A stretch of 64,000 nt of DNA from NCBI RefSeq assembly GCF_019711565.1, contig NZ_JAIGNN010000002.1, forward strand, positions 969,685 through 1,033,684, in the 5' to 3' direction. The notes under the pieces are model-generated. The model was given only the letters and a program-made list of their open reading frames with translations, was not told the origin of the DNA and did not search any database. Within the stretch, counting starts at the first letter, position 1, and each line of letters begins with the position of its first letter. The position numbers were made by a program, and so were the translations under genes. The DNA comes from Qipengyuania proteolytica. GTDB taxonomy: Bacteria > Pseudomonadota > Alphaproteobacteria > Sphingomonadales > Sphingomonadaceae. Below are positions 19,015-27,742 of the stretch, piece after piece.

Positions 19015-19035
19015 CTTGCCAAGGCTGTTGGCAAG
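19015..19035 (+). promoter_or_regulatory. 8-bp perfect hairpin in the mmsA leader
   Basis: CTTGCCAA pairs with TTGGCAAG around GGCTG, directly before the AGAGGA ribosome-binding site of mmsA. It could end the DUF819 transcript (AAAAG follows rather than T's) or act as a leader stem. No known riboswitch consensus is evident. Confidence 0.4.
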
Positions 19036-19053
19036 AAAAGAGAGGATTTTCCC

Positions 19054-20547
19054 ATGCGTCAGGTTGACCATTTCATCGTCGGCACGAGCCCGACGCCCAC
19101 CCGCAAGCACAAGATCTGGAACCCCTCGACCGGCGAAGTCCAGGCCGAGGTCGCGCTGGGCGATGCGGCGCTTCTGCAGCAGGCGGTCGATGCGGCGAAG
19201 AAGGTTCAGCCCGAATGGGCGGCGACCAACCCGCAGCGACGCGCCCGCGTGATGTTCGAATTCAAGCGGCTGGTCGAAGCGCACAAGCAGGAGCTCGCCG
19301 AACTGCTGTCGAGCGAACACGGCAAGGTCGTGGAAGACGCGCATGGCGACGTGCAGCGCGGGCTGGAGGTAATCGAGTTCGCCTGCGGCATTCCGCAGGC
19401 GCTGAAGGGTGAATATACCCAAGGCGCGGGTCCCGGCATCGACGTGTATTCGATGCGCCAGCCGCTCGGCATCGGGGCGGGCATCACGCCGTTCAACTTC
19501 CCGGCGATGATCCCGATGTGGATGTTCGGCATGGCGATCGCGGCGGGCAACGCCTTCATCCTCAAGCCCTCCGAACGCGATCCGAGCGTGCCGGTGCGCC
19601 TTGCGGAGCTTTTCCTCGAAGCGGGCGCACCCGAAGGGCTGCTGCAGGTCGTCCACGGCGACAAGGAAATGGTCGATGCGATCCTCGACCACCCCGACAT
19701 TCCCGCGATCAGCTTCGTCGGTTCCTCCGACATCGCGCACTATATCTATTCGCGTGGGAGCGCGAATGCGAAGCGCGTGCAGGCCTTTGGCGGCGCGAAG
19801 AACCACGGCATCGTGATGCCCGACGCCGATCTCGACCAAGTGGTGAACGACCTTGCCGGGGCCGCCTTCGGCTCGGCGGGCGAGCGCTGCATGGCGCTGC
19901 CCGTCGTGGTGCCGGTGGGCGAGGATACGGCCGACAAGCTGCGCGAAAAGCTCATCCCTGCGATCAACGCGCTGCGCGTCGGCGTCTCGAACGACCCCGA
20001 TGCGCATTACGGCCCGGTCGTCACGCCCGAACACAAGGCGCGCGTCGAAGGCTGGATCGACACCGCCGAGAAGGAAGGCGCGGAGGTCGTGATCGATGGC
20101 CGCGGGTTCAGCCTGCAGGGCCACGAGGACGGCTTCTTCGTCGGCCCGACCCTGCTCGACCGGGTCACCACCGACATGGAAAGCTACAAGGAAGAGATCT
20201 TCGGCCCGGTGCTCCAAATCGTGCGCGCGAAGGATTTCGAGGATGCGGTCCGCCTGCCGAGCGAGCACCAGTACGGCAACGGCGTCGCCATCTTCACCCG
20301 CAACGGCCACGCCGCGCGCGAGTTCGCGAGCCGCGTCAACGTCGGCATGGTCGGCATCAACGTGCCGATCCCAGTACCCGTCAGCTATCACAGCTTCGGC
20401 GGCTGGAAGCGCTCGGGCTTCGGCGACATCGACCAGTACGGTATGGAAGGCCTCAAGTTCTGGACGAAGGCCAAGAAGGTTACCCAGCGCTGGCCCGACG
20501 GCGGCGGCGACGGGTCGAACGCCTTCGTCATCCCGACGATGGGATAG
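19054..20547 (+). CDS. mmsA: CoA-acylating methylmalonate-semialdehyde dehydrogenase
   Basis: It oxidises methylmalonate semialdehyde to propionyl-CoA with NAD and CoA, the last step of valine breakdown. The 497-residue length is standard for MmsA. Motifs seen are ITPFNFPAMIPMWM, a cofactor loop FVGSSDIAHYIY and the catalytic Cys279 in GERCMALP, where the RCMA context is characteristic of the CoA-acylating group. The C-terminus KKVTQRWP is also typical. ATG at 19054 has AGAGGA upstream. It heads a same-strand run that includes the other valine enzymes. Confidence 0.92.
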   Translation: MRQVDHFIVGTSPTPTRKHKIWNPSTGEVQAEVALGDAALLQQAVDAAKKVQPEWAATNPQRRARVMFEFKRLVEAHKQELAELLSSEHGKVVEDAHGDVQRGLEVIEFACGIPQALKGEYTQGAGPGIDVYSMRQPLGIGAGITPFNFPAMIPMWMFGMAIAAGNAFILKPSERDPSVPVRLAELFLEAGAPEGLLQVVHGDKEMVDAILDHPDIPAISFVGSSDIAHYIYSRGSANAKRVQAFGGAKNHGIVMPDADLDQVVNDLAGAAFGSAGERCMALPVVVPVGEDTADKLREKLIPAINALRVGVSNDPDAHYGPVVTPEHKARVEGWIDTAEKEGAEVVIDGRGFSLQGHEDGFFVGPTLLDRVTTDMESYKEEIFGPVLQIVRAKDFEDAVRLPSEHQYGNGVAIFTRNGHAAREFASRVNVGMVGINVPIPVPVSYHSFGGWKRSGFGDIDQYGMEGLKFWTKAKKVTQRWPDGGGDGSNAFVIPTMG

Positions 20548-20575
20548 GATGGAATTGCGAAGCGTTTGGGGGCGT

Positions 20576-21103
20576 ATGAGAAACACATCGCTCCCCCGCT
20601 TCGCTCTCCTGACCCTGCCCGTGCTGCTCGCCGCCTGCGGGTCCGCCTCCGATCGCGCGAGCGAGGAGGTCGCCAGCCGGCTGCCGGACCAGGCGCCGCT
20701 CGAGGCCGACGAATTGCCCGCCCCCACTCCGGCGGGCGAAGGGCAGCCGTCCCTCGCCAGCACCATGCCGGCGGCCTTGCACGGGGCCTGGCGGCAGGAC
20801 GACCTTGGCCGGCCTCCGACCGCGGAAGATTGCAACCAGACCTCATCGACCAACCGGAATTTCGGCAAGGTTCTGACCGTGCGCGAGACCGGTTACAGCA
20901 ATTTCGAAACCGGCGGCCGCATTATGGAGGTGCATGCACGTACCGACGACATGATCGACGCCACCTTCGACACGACCTATGCCGATACGCCCACCAGCGA
21001 ACGCCGCGACTTTGCCTTGCAAGCCGACGGCACGCTTGCGGTCAACGCCGATGATGGCGATGGTGCGATGAACGTGACCCAATACCGCCGCTGCCCGGAG
21101 TAG
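20576..21103 (+). CDS. Predicted lipoprotein, unknown function
   Basis: The 175-residue product begins with a short signal peptide ending in a lipobox, LLAACGS, so it should be lipid-anchored at the cell envelope. A Pro/Glu-rich linker leads to a small domain from ALHGAWRQDD that contains an E-D-C and ends in YRRCPE, a possible disulfide pair. The domain looks distantly like that of the next gene (EMQGRWGLVPADC). An ATG at 20549 nine codons upstream is an alternative start. No known family is recognised. Confidence 0.65.
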   Translation: MRNTSLPRFALLTLPVLLAACGSASDRASEEVASRLPDQAPLEADELPAPTPAGEGQPSLASTMPAALHGAWRQDDLGRPPTAEDCNQTSSTNRNFGKVLTVRETGYSNFETGGRIMEVHARTDDMIDATFDTTYADTPTSERRDFALQADGTLAVNADDGDGAMNVTQYRRCPE

Positions 21104-21107
21104 ACCC

Positions 21108-21602
21108 ATGCGCAATATGATAACCGCGACCGCCGTACTGTTCCTGCTTTCGGCCTGCGCCGAGCCGATCGACCGCTCGGCCACCAATGAGGAGGAAATC
21201 CTCCCCGTCGAGCCCGATGCCGGCATCGGCGATGGTGCGGAACCCCTGCCCGCTGCGGTGCTGGCGATCCCCGAGGAAATGCAGGGCCGCTGGGGCCTGG
21301 TGCCCGCAGATTGCACCTCGACCCGCGGCGACGCCAAGGGGTTGATCGAAATCACGGGCGAGGCGATCCGGTTCTACGAAGCGACCGGCACGCTCGACAC
21401 GCTGGCCGAGGGCGAGCGCGATCCCGGCACCTTCCGCGCCACCTATGCCTTCACCGGCGAAGGGCAGGAATGGCGCCGCGACATGCAGCTCGCCGTCTCC
21501 GATGACGGCAGCGCGCTGACGCGGACCGAATATGGCGAGGATGCCCTGGCCGAACCGCTGGTCTATACCAAGTGTGGAATGGAGGATGCCGACGATGCGT
21601 AA
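21108..21602 (+). CDS. Predicted lipoprotein, paralogue-like to its neighbour
   Basis: The 164-residue protein has a signal peptide with lipobox LLSACAE, an acidic linker and a domain starting EEMQGRWGLVPADC and ending VYTKCG. The order of features (G-x-W near the domain start, Cys shortly after, Cys at the end) matches the preceding protein, suggesting an old duplication. Such 'GRWG-x-x-x-x-DC' domains occur in small sphingomonad lipoproteins of unknown role. It lies 4 bases after the previous gene. Confidence 0.65.
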   Translation: MRNMITATAVLFLLSACAEPIDRSATNEEEILPVEPDAGIGDGAEPLPAAVLAIPEEMQGRWGLVPADCTSTRGDAKGLIEITGEAIRFYEATGTLDTLAEGERDPGTFRATYAFTGEGQEWRRDMQLAVSDDGSALTRTEYGEDALAEPLVYTKCGMEDADDA

Positions 21603-21891
21603 GATACTGACGATTGCGGCGGCACTGCCGCTTGCCGCCTGCGCCACCACCTATGGAGCCGACGAGGTTGCCGAGGCTCCCTCGGGCGGCCTGTGCGATG
21701 CCGCCGCAGCGCAGGGCCATATCGGCCACGACGCGACCGCGGCGATGGGCGCCGCCATCCTCAAGGACAGCGGAGCCGCAACGCTGCGCTGGGGTCCGCC
21801 CAACTCGGCCTGGACGATGGATTACCGGCAGGACCGCGTGAACGTGCGCTATGACGAGGCGATGAAGATCACCGAAGTCACCTGCGGATGA
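21595..21891 (+). CDS. I78-family peptidase inhibitor-like lipoprotein
   Basis: The 98-residue product has a signal peptide and lipobox (PLAACAT), then a small domain. Its ending, MDYRQDRVNVRYDEAMKI, matches the I78 inhibitor signature (D-x-R-x-x-R-x-N-x-x-x-D). I78 members inhibit serine proteases, and an envelope-anchored version would be expected to act in the periplasm. It overlaps the previous gene by 8 bases and the next by 4, so the small genes here form one translationally coupled string. Confidence 0.7.
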   Translation: MRKILTIAAALPLAACATTYGADEVAEAPSGGLCDAAAAQGHIGHDATAAMGAAILKDSGAATLRWGPPNSAWTMDYRQDRVNVRYDEAMKITEVTCG

Positions 21892-22277
21892 GCGAGCGCC
21901 GCCGTGCCTTCACCGGCTCGCCCTACGAGGCGCAATTCGGCTTCGCGCGCGCGGTGCGCGAGGGCAACCGGATCATCGTCGCCGGCACGGGCCCGGTGGA
22001 GGACGACGCCAGTTCGACGCAAGGCGGCGCGGCCGAGCAGGCGGCACGCTGCTGCACGCTGATCCTGCGGGCGATCGAAGAACTGGGTGGCGCGGCCAGC
22101 GACGTCGTGCGCACCCGCATGTTCCTGACCGATCCGGCGGACCAGGACGCATTGGGCGAGGTGCACGCCCGCTTCTTCGGCGACGCGAGCCCCGCCGCAA
22201 CAATGGTAGGCGCGGCATGGCTCTGCCGACCGGAATGGAAAGTCGAAATCGAGGCCGAGGCAATCGTTCGCGGCTGA
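21888..22277 (+). CDS. RidA family protein
   Basis: The 129-residue protein is a YjgF/YER057c/UK114 (RidA) homologue, with the trimer-forming core FARAVREGNRIIVAGTGPV and RTRMFLTDP. RidA proteins hydrolyse reactive enamine/imine intermediates made by PLP enzymes. The conserved arginine that binds the carboxylate could be that in VRTRMF, but the C-terminal part (CRPEWKVEIEAEA) differs from archetypal RidA, so it belongs to one of the divergent Rid subfamilies. It overlaps the preceding gene (ATGA) and precedes the acyl-CoA dehydrogenase gene by about 50 bases. Confidence 0.8.
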   Translation: MSERRRAFTGSPYEAQFGFARAVREGNRIIVAGTGPVEDDASSTQGGAAEQAARCCTLILRAIEELGGAASDVVRTRMFLTDPADQDALGEVHARFFGDASPAATMVGAAWLCRPEWKVEIEAEAIVRG

Positions 22278-22326
22278 CCTCCCCACCCTCTTCCCTAGCG
22301 TCACCAGCGGCGCTAGAGCCCGCGCC

Positions 22327-23472
22327 ATGACCGGACAATTCCAGCTTACCGAAGAGCAGCTCGCGATCCAGGAAATGGCGCAGCGCTTCACTGCCGACGC
22401 CATCACCCCGCACGCCGCCGAGTGGGACGAGAAGAGCCACTTCCCGCGCGACGTGATCAAGCAGAGCGCCGAGCTCGGCTTCGGGGCGATCTACGTCTCC
22501 GAAGAAAGCGGCGGGATCGGCCTCGGCCGGCTCGAGGCCGCGCTGATCATGGAAGCGATGGCCTATGGTTGCCCTGCGACCAGCGCCTATATCTCGATCC
22601 ACAACATGGCCGCCTGGATGATCGACCAGTTCGGCGGCGCCGAGGTTAAGGCGAAATATCTGCCCGACCTCGTGACGATGGAGAAGATCGCCAGCTATGC
22701 GCTGACCGAGCCGGGCAGCGGTTCGGACGCGGCGGGCCTCAAGACCAATGCGGTGCTGGACGGCGATCATTACGTGCTCAACGGCACCAAGCAATTCATC
22801 TCGGGCGGCGGCTTCAACGACGTCTATGTCACCATGGTCCGCACCGGCGAACACAAGACCAAGGGCATCACCTGCCTCGTGATCGACAAAGACACGCCTG
22901 GCGTCTCCTTCGGCAAGCCGGAGAAGAAGCTCGGCTGGAACGCCTCGCCCACCGCGCAGGTGATCTTCGAGGATGCCCGCGTGCCGGTGGCCAATCGGGT
23001 CGGCGACGAGGGCGAAGGCTTTCGCTTTGCCATGATGGGCCTTGACGGCGGCCGCCTCAATATCGGTGCCTGCTCGCTTGGCGGGGCGCAGCGCTGCCTC
23101 GACGAGGCCATCGCCTATACCAAGGACCGCAAGCAGTTCGACACGCCCATCGCTGACTTCCAGAACACGCAGTTCATGCTCGCCGACATGGCGACCGAGC
23201 TGGAGGCCGCGCGCGCGCTGCTCTACCTCGCGGCGGCCAAGGTCACCGACAACGCGCCCGACAAGAGCCGCTTCTCCGCCATGGCCAAGCGCCTCGCGAC
23301 CGACAGCGGCAGCAAGATCGTGAACGACGCGCTCCAGCTGTTCGGCGGATACGGCTACCTGCGCGAATACCCGATCGAACGCTTCTGGCGCGACCTGCGC
23401 GTGCATTCGATCCTCGAAGGCACCAACCAGGTCATGCGCATGATCGTGGGCCGGGACCTGCTGCGGCAGTGA
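22327..23472 (+). CDS. Acyl-CoA dehydrogenase, probably isobutyryl-CoA dehydrogenase
   Basis: The 381-residue flavoenzyme has the family motifs YALTEPGSGSDA (FAD/substrate) and the catalytic glutamate Glu364 in ILEGTNQVM, the position used by short-chain and isobutyryl-CoA dehydrogenases. YGYLREYPIERFWRD is also typical. In this context, between mmsA and a 3-hydroxyisobutyryl-CoA hydrolase, the most likely reaction is isobutyryl-CoA to methacrylyl-CoA in valine catabolism, with electrons passed to ETF. It is not the longer isovaleryl form. Its stop overlaps the next start (GTGA). Confidence 0.88.
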   Translation: MTGQFQLTEEQLAIQEMAQRFTADAITPHAAEWDEKSHFPRDVIKQSAELGFGAIYVSEESGGIGLGRLEAALIMEAMAYGCPATSAYISIHNMAAWMIDQFGGAEVKAKYLPDLVTMEKIASYALTEPGSGSDAAGLKTNAVLDGDHYVLNGTKQFISGGGFNDVYVTMVRTGEHKTKGITCLVIDKDTPGVSFGKPEKKLGWNASPTAQVIFEDARVPVANRVGDEGEGFRFAMMGLDGGRLNIGACSLGGAQRCLDEAIAYTKDRKQFDTPIADFQNTQFMLADMATELEAARALLYLAAAKVTDNAPDKSRFSAMAKRLATDSGSKIVNDALQLFGGYGYLREYPIERFWRDLRVHSILEGTNQVMRMIVGRDLLRQ

Positions 23473-23858
23473 GCGGGCTTGCCCTCACCACCTTCCTCGT
23501 CCCCGATTACGACGAGGCCATCGCCTTCTTCCGCGGCGCGCTGGATTTCGCACTGCTCGAAGACAGCGACCTTGGTGGCGGCAAGCGCTGGGTCGTGGTT
23601 GCGGGAACGAGCGGCGGCAAGCTGCTCCTCGCCCGCGCGGCGAACGAACAACAGCAGGCGGCCATCGGCAATCAGGCGGGCGGGCGCGTCGGCTGGTTTC
23701 TCGTGTCCGACGATTTCGCCGCCGACCACCAGCGCATGGTATCCTGGGGCGTCACATTCACCGAAGAACCCCGCCACGAAAGCTATGGCACGGTGGCGGT
23801 CTTCAGAGATCCCTGGGGGAACCCGTGGGACCTGATCGAACACAGGAAAGCAGCATGA
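23469..23858 (+). CDS. VOC (glyoxalase/bleomycin-resistance) family protein
   Basis: The 129-residue single-domain vicinal oxygen chelate protein begins TTFLVPDYDEAIAFFRGAL and ends FRDPWGNPWDLIEH, the usual first and last motifs. Metal ligands would be a His or Glu near the ends, and the first-strand His is absent (TTFLVP). It may not be a metalloenzyme. It starts with GTG overlapping the previous stop and is itself overlapped by the hydrolase gene, placing it firmly in the valine operon, perhaps in removing a reactive by-product such as methacrylyl-CoA derivatives (speculation). Confidence 0.75.
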   Translation: MSGLALTTFLVPDYDEAIAFFRGALDFALLEDSDLGGGKRWVVVAGTSGGKLLLARAANEQQQAAIGNQAGGRVGWFLVSDDFAADHQRMVSWGVTFTEEPRHESYGTVAVFRDPWGNPWDLIEHRKAA

Positions 23859-24901
23859 CCGAAGAGGTCCTCATCCACACCCACGGCCGCACCGGCCATA
23901 TCTCGCTCAACCGGCCCAAGGCGCTCCACGCGCTGACGCTCGACATGTGCCACGCGATGAGCGCGGCGCTGACCGATTGGGCCGGCGACGACGCGGTCGC
24001 GGCCGTGATCCTCGACCATGCGGAAGGCCGCGGGTTCTGCGCCGGCGGCGACATCAACCTCCTCCGCAACTCGGCGCTGACCGACGGCGGCGCATCGGGC
24101 CGCGCCTTCTTCCACGACGAATACCAGCTCAACCACCAGATGATGACCTATGCCAAGCCCATCGTGGCCTTCATGGACGGCATCACCATGGGCGGCGGCG
24201 TGGGCATCGCCATGCCGTGCAGGTTCCGCGTGGCGACCGAGCACACGCGCTTCGCCATGCCCGAGACCGGCATCGGCCTGTTCCCCGACGTGGGCGGCGG
24301 CTGGCACCTTGCGCGCCTTGGCGGCAGGCTCGGCCAGTTCCTCGCGCTCACCGGGGCGCGGCTCGACGGGGCGGAATCCCTCTGGGCGGGCATCGCCACG
24401 CATTACCTGCCGTCCGAAAAGCTCGCCGAAGCCAAGGCGCGCATCGCCGAACATCCCGACCGGATTGCGGGCATCCTCTCCGAACTCTCGGTCACCCCGC
24501 CCGAAGCGCGGATCGAGGCCAATGCCGAGAAGATCGCGCGGCATTTCGCATCGGACCGCTACGAGGACATCCTCGCCAGCCTCGAAGCCGAGGACAGCGA
24601 GTGGGCGGCCAAGGAACTCGCCACCCTGCGCACCAAGAGCCCGCAGACCTGCAAGGTCGCGCTGCGGCAGCTGGCGACGAGCGCGAAGCTGGACGATTTC
24701 GCCGACAACATGGTGATGGAATACCGCATCGCATCGCGCGTCCTGACCCGCCCCGACTTCGCCGAGGGCGTGCGCGCGGTGATCGTCGACAAGACCAACG
24801 ACCCCAAATGGGACCCGGCTACGCCCGAGGGCGTGAGCGATGAGTTGCTCGACGCCATCTTCGCCCCGCTTCCCGCCGATGAGGAATGGAAACCGCTGTG
24901 A
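23855..24901 (+). CDS. 3-hydroxyisobutyryl-CoA hydrolase (crotonase fold)
   Basis: The 348-residue protein belongs to the enoyl-CoA hydratase/isomerase superfamily but has the length and motifs of 3-hydroxyisobutyryl-CoA hydrolase: GFCAGGDINLL, DGITMGGGVGI, and MPETGIGLFPDVGG. The longer C-terminal helical part is also typical. It releases CoA from 3-hydroxyisobutyryl-CoA, the fourth step from isobutyryl-CoA to propionyl-CoA, and prevents accumulation of toxic methacrylyl-CoA. ATG at 23855 follows AGGAAAG. It is coupled to the VOC gene (ATGA). Confidence 0.9.
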   Translation: MTEEVLIHTHGRTGHISLNRPKALHALTLDMCHAMSAALTDWAGDDAVAAVILDHAEGRGFCAGGDINLLRNSALTDGGASGRAFFHDEYQLNHQMMTYAKPIVAFMDGITMGGGVGIAMPCRFRVATEHTRFAMPETGIGLFPDVGGGWHLARLGGRLGQFLALTGARLDGAESLWAGIATHYLPSEKLAEAKARIAEHPDRIAGILSELSVTPPEARIEANAEKIARHFASDRYEDILASLEAEDSEWAAKELATLRTKSPQTCKVALRQLATSAKLDDFADNMVMEYRIASRVLTRPDFAEGVRAVIVDKTNDPKWDPATPEGVSDELLDAIFAPLPADEEWKPL

Positions 24902-25518
24902 ACCGGCGGACGCGCAAGCCTGTCAGGCATGCGAGCCTTCTTGCGCCGCTCTGCTTGTGTCTGGCGTCTGGCGCACATGCTGATACACCGACAACCGTGA
25001 ACGGGATTGAACTCGGCACCGAGGACCAGTTTACCAGTTTCGGACCGGCAACCGTCTGCATGAGGGAACTGGTATTGCGGCCCCTCGAAGGCCAGTCGGT
25101 GCAGTTGATCTATTCGGGCATCCATAGCGGCACGCTTCGCCTCACCCTCGCGGATGGCACCTATGTCGATTTCACCGATGGGGAAATTTCTCGCGACCAG
25201 CGCTCCCGCCGCTCCCGGCCGATCGTCGTGAGGGACGACATGGGAATTTATCGTATCCGCCGAAAGAGTGTGGATACGGTCTACCAGCTTGAAGGTCTCG
25301 ATCGCACGGATGGCCTTTCCACGCCATCACGGGTGATGGTCAGGGGCACCGCGCTCAGCCAAGAGCGCGCGGACTTGCCATTGCTCGGGCGAGCCAGTTT
25401 CGAGAATCCCGCCGACGTGAAATGCGATCGCAGGTATGCCTATGGATGGGGCGTAATCCTGGATGGCGAACCCATTTATGTCGATAGTCCGAGCGATGGC
25501 GACAAACCGGAGAATTGA
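24886..25518 (+). CDS. Exported hypothetical protein
   Basis: The 210-residue product is of unknown family. It begins with a basic N-region and hydrophobic stretch ([21 protein letters not shown]), a likely cleavable signal peptide, so it should be periplasmic. The mature part is rich in beta-type residues and Arg ([16 protein letters not shown]), with two Cys. ATG at 24886 overlaps the end of the hydrolase gene, and a GTG at 24898 is an equally good start. Its G+C is lower than its neighbours', so it may be a later insertion in the valine operon. Confidence 0.6.
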   Translation: METAVNRRTRKPVRHASLLAPLCLCLASGAHADTPTTVNGIELGTEDQFTSFGPATVCMRELVLRPLEGQSVQLIYSGIHSGTLRLTLADGTYVDFTDGEISRDQRSRRSRPIVVRDDMGIYRIRRKSVDTVYQLEGLDRTDGLSTPSRVMVRGTALSQERADLPLLGRASFENPADVKCDRRYAYGWGVILDGEPIYVDSPSDGDKPEN

Positions 25519-25519
25519 A

Positions 25520-26305
25520 GTGAGTTCATACGAAACCATCACCGTCGAAACCCGCGATGCGGTTACGCTGATCACGCTCAACCGCCCGCAGGCCTTGAAT
25601 GCGCTGAACAGCACAGTGCTCGAGGAACTGATCGAGGCCTTCGCCGCCTATCAGGCCGACGGCAGCCAGCTGTGCGCCGTGATCACCGGATCGGGCAACA
25701 AGGCTTTCGCCGCCGGCGCCGACATCAAGGAAATGAGCGAAAAGGCCGCAGCGGACTTCTATCTCGACGATTTCTTCAGCCCCTGGACCAGCGAGATCGT
25801 CAAGAAGACCCGCAAGCCGTGGATCGCCGCGGTCAACGGCTTCGCACTGGGTGGCGGGTGCGAACTCGCCATGATGGCCGACTTCATCATCGCTTCGGAG
25901 AACGCCAAGTTCGGCCAGCCCGAGATCAAGCTGGGCGTGGCGCCCGGCATGGGCGGATCGCAGCGCCTGACCAAGGCCATCGGCAAGTCGAAGGCAATGG
26001 AAATGTGCCTGACGGGCCGCATGATGGGCGCGGAGGAAGCCGAGCGCAGCAACCTCGTCGCGCGCGTGGTGCCGCATGACAGCCTGCTCGACGAGGCGAT
26101 GAAGACCGCCGCGCAGATCGCCAGCATGCCGCCGATGGCCGCCATCGCGAACAAGGAGATGGTCAACGCCGCCTTCGAGACCTCGCTGGATCAGGGCCTG
26201 ATCGTCGAACGCCGCATCTTCCAGATCCTCACCGCGAGCGAGGACAAGAAGGAAGGCATGGCCGCTTTCGTCGAAAAGCGCGAAGGCAAGTGGAAGGGAC
26301 GCTGA
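25520..26305 (+). CDS. Enoyl-CoA hydratase
   Basis: The 261-residue crotonase has both oxyanion-hole motifs, [12 protein letters not shown] and [14 protein letters not shown], and the catalytic glutamates in GGCELAMM and [12 protein letters not shown], so it should hydrate 2-enoyl-CoAs. Within this cluster methacrylyl-CoA to 3-hydroxyisobutyryl-CoA is the missing step it can supply, though a general short-chain role is possible. The GTG at 25520 with GGAG seven bases upstream gives the conserved N-terminus ([12 protein letters not shown]). Confidence 0.9.
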   Translation: MSSYETITVETRDAVTLITLNRPQALNALNSTVLEELIEAFAAYQADGSQLCAVITGSGNKAFAAGADIKEMSEKAAADFYLDDFFSPWTSEIVKKTRKPWIAAVNGFALGGGCELAMMADFIIASENAKFGQPEIKLGVAPGMGGSQRLTKAIGKSKAMEMCLTGRMMGAEEAERSNLVARVVPHDSLLDEAMKTAAQIASMPPMAAIANKEMVNAAFETSLDQGLIVERRIFQILTASEDKKEGMAAFVEKREGKWKGR

Positions 26306-26306
26306 G

Positions 26307-26681
26307 GTGAAGGCGTTCTACCTTCTGCTGATGGTCCTGTGGGGCGCGCTGGCGTTCTACACCGGTCATGTGATCAGCAATCATGGCATGGGCCTGTTGG
26401 AGATATTCTTGGGCGACATCGCAAGCTGGACCTGGCCGGGCCAGTTCAACCTCGATTTCCTGATGATGCTGTTCCTGTCCGCCAGCTGGACGGCCTGGCG
26501 CAACGGCTTTTCGCCAGCGGGTATCGGGCTGGCTCTCCTCGCCTTCCTTGGAGGGGCAGGCTTCCTGCTGCCGTATCTGACCTGGCTCGCATGGAAACAC
26601 GATGGCGATACGCGCCTTGTGCTGACGGGCGTGCTTGGGGCAGCGCAAGCGGCCTTTCCTACAGGTGCTGACAGTCGCTAG
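26307..26681 (+). CDS. Small membrane protein, unknown
   Basis: The 124-residue product has about four hydrophobic segments (for example FYLLLMVLWGALAFY, LDFLMMLFLSASW, GIGLALLAFLGGAG) and no signal peptide. The layout resembles small DUF2834-like membrane proteins, but no family motif is certain. GTG at 26307 starts one base after the enoyl-CoA hydratase stop, so it is co-transcribed. No role in valine catabolism is apparent. Confidence 0.5.
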   Translation: MKAFYLLLMVLWGALAFYTGHVISNHGMGLLEIFLGDIASWTWPGQFNLDFLMMLFLSASWTAWRNGFSPAGIGLALLAFLGGAGFLLPYLTWLAWKHDGDTRLVLTGVLGAAQAAFPTGADSR

Positions 26682-26743
26682 GGACGGGAGGAGCGGATCG
26701 AACGCAGCCAATATGCGGGATTTTTTCCGAAACCGGCCCGAGT

Positions 26744-26858
26744 GTCGCCTTGCGGCGCGAAACACGCAGCAAGGCACTGAAACATAAAGAGAAACATGAA
26801 AGCGACACCGAGTCGCCTTTGTCGCCTTGTCGCCTTATGGAACGTCGCCCTGAGCGAC
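26744..26858 (+). repeat. GTCGCCTT short repeats and hairpins in the mmsB leader
   Basis: GTCGCCTT occurs at 26744-26751, 26812-26819, 26821-26828 and 26829-26836, three of them almost in tandem. Inverted copies, AAAGCGAC at about 26798 and GCGAC at about 26853, can pair with them into small hairpins. This lies in a 194-base gap before mmsB that is otherwise without a gene. Its function is unknown. Confidence 0.55.
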
Positions 26859-26875
26859 AGTGAGAGGATGAACAT

Positions 26876-27742
26876 ATGAAAATCGCCTTCATCGGCCTCG
26901 GCAATATGGGTGGCGGAATGGCCGCGAACCTCGTCAAGGCGGGGTATGAGGTGAATGCCTTCGACCTCAGCGAAGAGGCGCTCGCGGCGGCCAAAACGAA
27001 CGGCTGCGCGACTTTCACCGATGCCGCCGAGGCGGTCGAGGGAGTCGACGGCGTGGTCACCATGCTGCCCAATGGCGCGATCGTGAAGTCGGTCTACGAA
27101 GGCAGCGTGATCGGCAAGGCCCCGGCTGGCGCGGTATTGCTCGACTGCTCGACCATCGACGTCGCCACCGCCAAGGAGGTGATCGCCAGGGCCGAGGCCG
27201 CCGGATACGACATGGTCGATGCGCCCGTCTCCGGCGGGATCGCGGCGGCCAACGGCGGCACGCTGACCTTCATGGTCGGCGGGACCGACAAAGCGTTCGC
27301 GCGGGCCAGCGAGGTGCTCGATCCGATGGGCAAGGCGGTGATCCATGCGGGCGATGCGGGCGCGGGGCAGACGGCCAAAATCTGCAACAACATGCTGCTC
27401 GCCATCACCATGATCGGCACGGCAGAGGCGATGACGATGGCGCAGAAGCTCGGCCTCGATCCGCAGAAATTCTACGAGATTTCCAGCGTGTCGAGCGGCT
27501 ACAACTGGTCGCTCAATGCTTATACGCCGCTGCCCGGCGTTGGCGTACAAAGTCCTGCCGACAACGACTACCAGGGCGGTTTCGCGACTGCGCTGATGCT
27601 CAAGGACCTGCGGCTGGCGATGGAAGCGGCGGGCAGCGTCGATGCGACCACCGTGCTGGGTTCGACCGCGGCCGAGCTTTACGAGAAGTTCGCCGAGGAG
27701 AACGGCGGGCTGGACTTCAGCGCGATCATCAAGACGCTCTGA
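26876..27742 (+). CDS. mmsB: 3-hydroxyisobutyrate dehydrogenase
   Basis: It oxidises 3-hydroxyisobutyrate to methylmalonate semialdehyde with NAD. The 288-residue protein shows the beta-hydroxyacid dehydrogenase signatures: FIGLGNMGGGMAANL at the N-terminus (NAD site), DAPVSGGIAAANGGTL (substrate site) and GQTAKICNNMLL with the catalytic Lys. ATG at 26876 follows AGAGGA. It completes the set of five valine-pathway enzymes in this stretch. Its last 14 bases overlap the convergent Nmad3-like gene. Confidence 0.93.
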   Translation: MKIAFIGLGNMGGGMAANLVKAGYEVNAFDLSEEALAAAKTNGCATFTDAAEAVEGVDGVVTMLPNGAIVKSVYEGSVIGKAPAGAVLLDCSTIDVATAKEVIARAEAAGYDMVDAPVSGGIAAANGGTLTFMVGGTDKAFARASEVLDPMGKAVIHAGDAGAGQTAKICNNMLLAITMIGTAEAMTMAQKLGLDPQKFYEISSVSSGYNWSLNAYTPLPGVGVQSPADNDYQGGFATALMLKDLRLAMEAAGSVDATTVLGSTAAELYEKFAEENGGLDFSAIIKTL

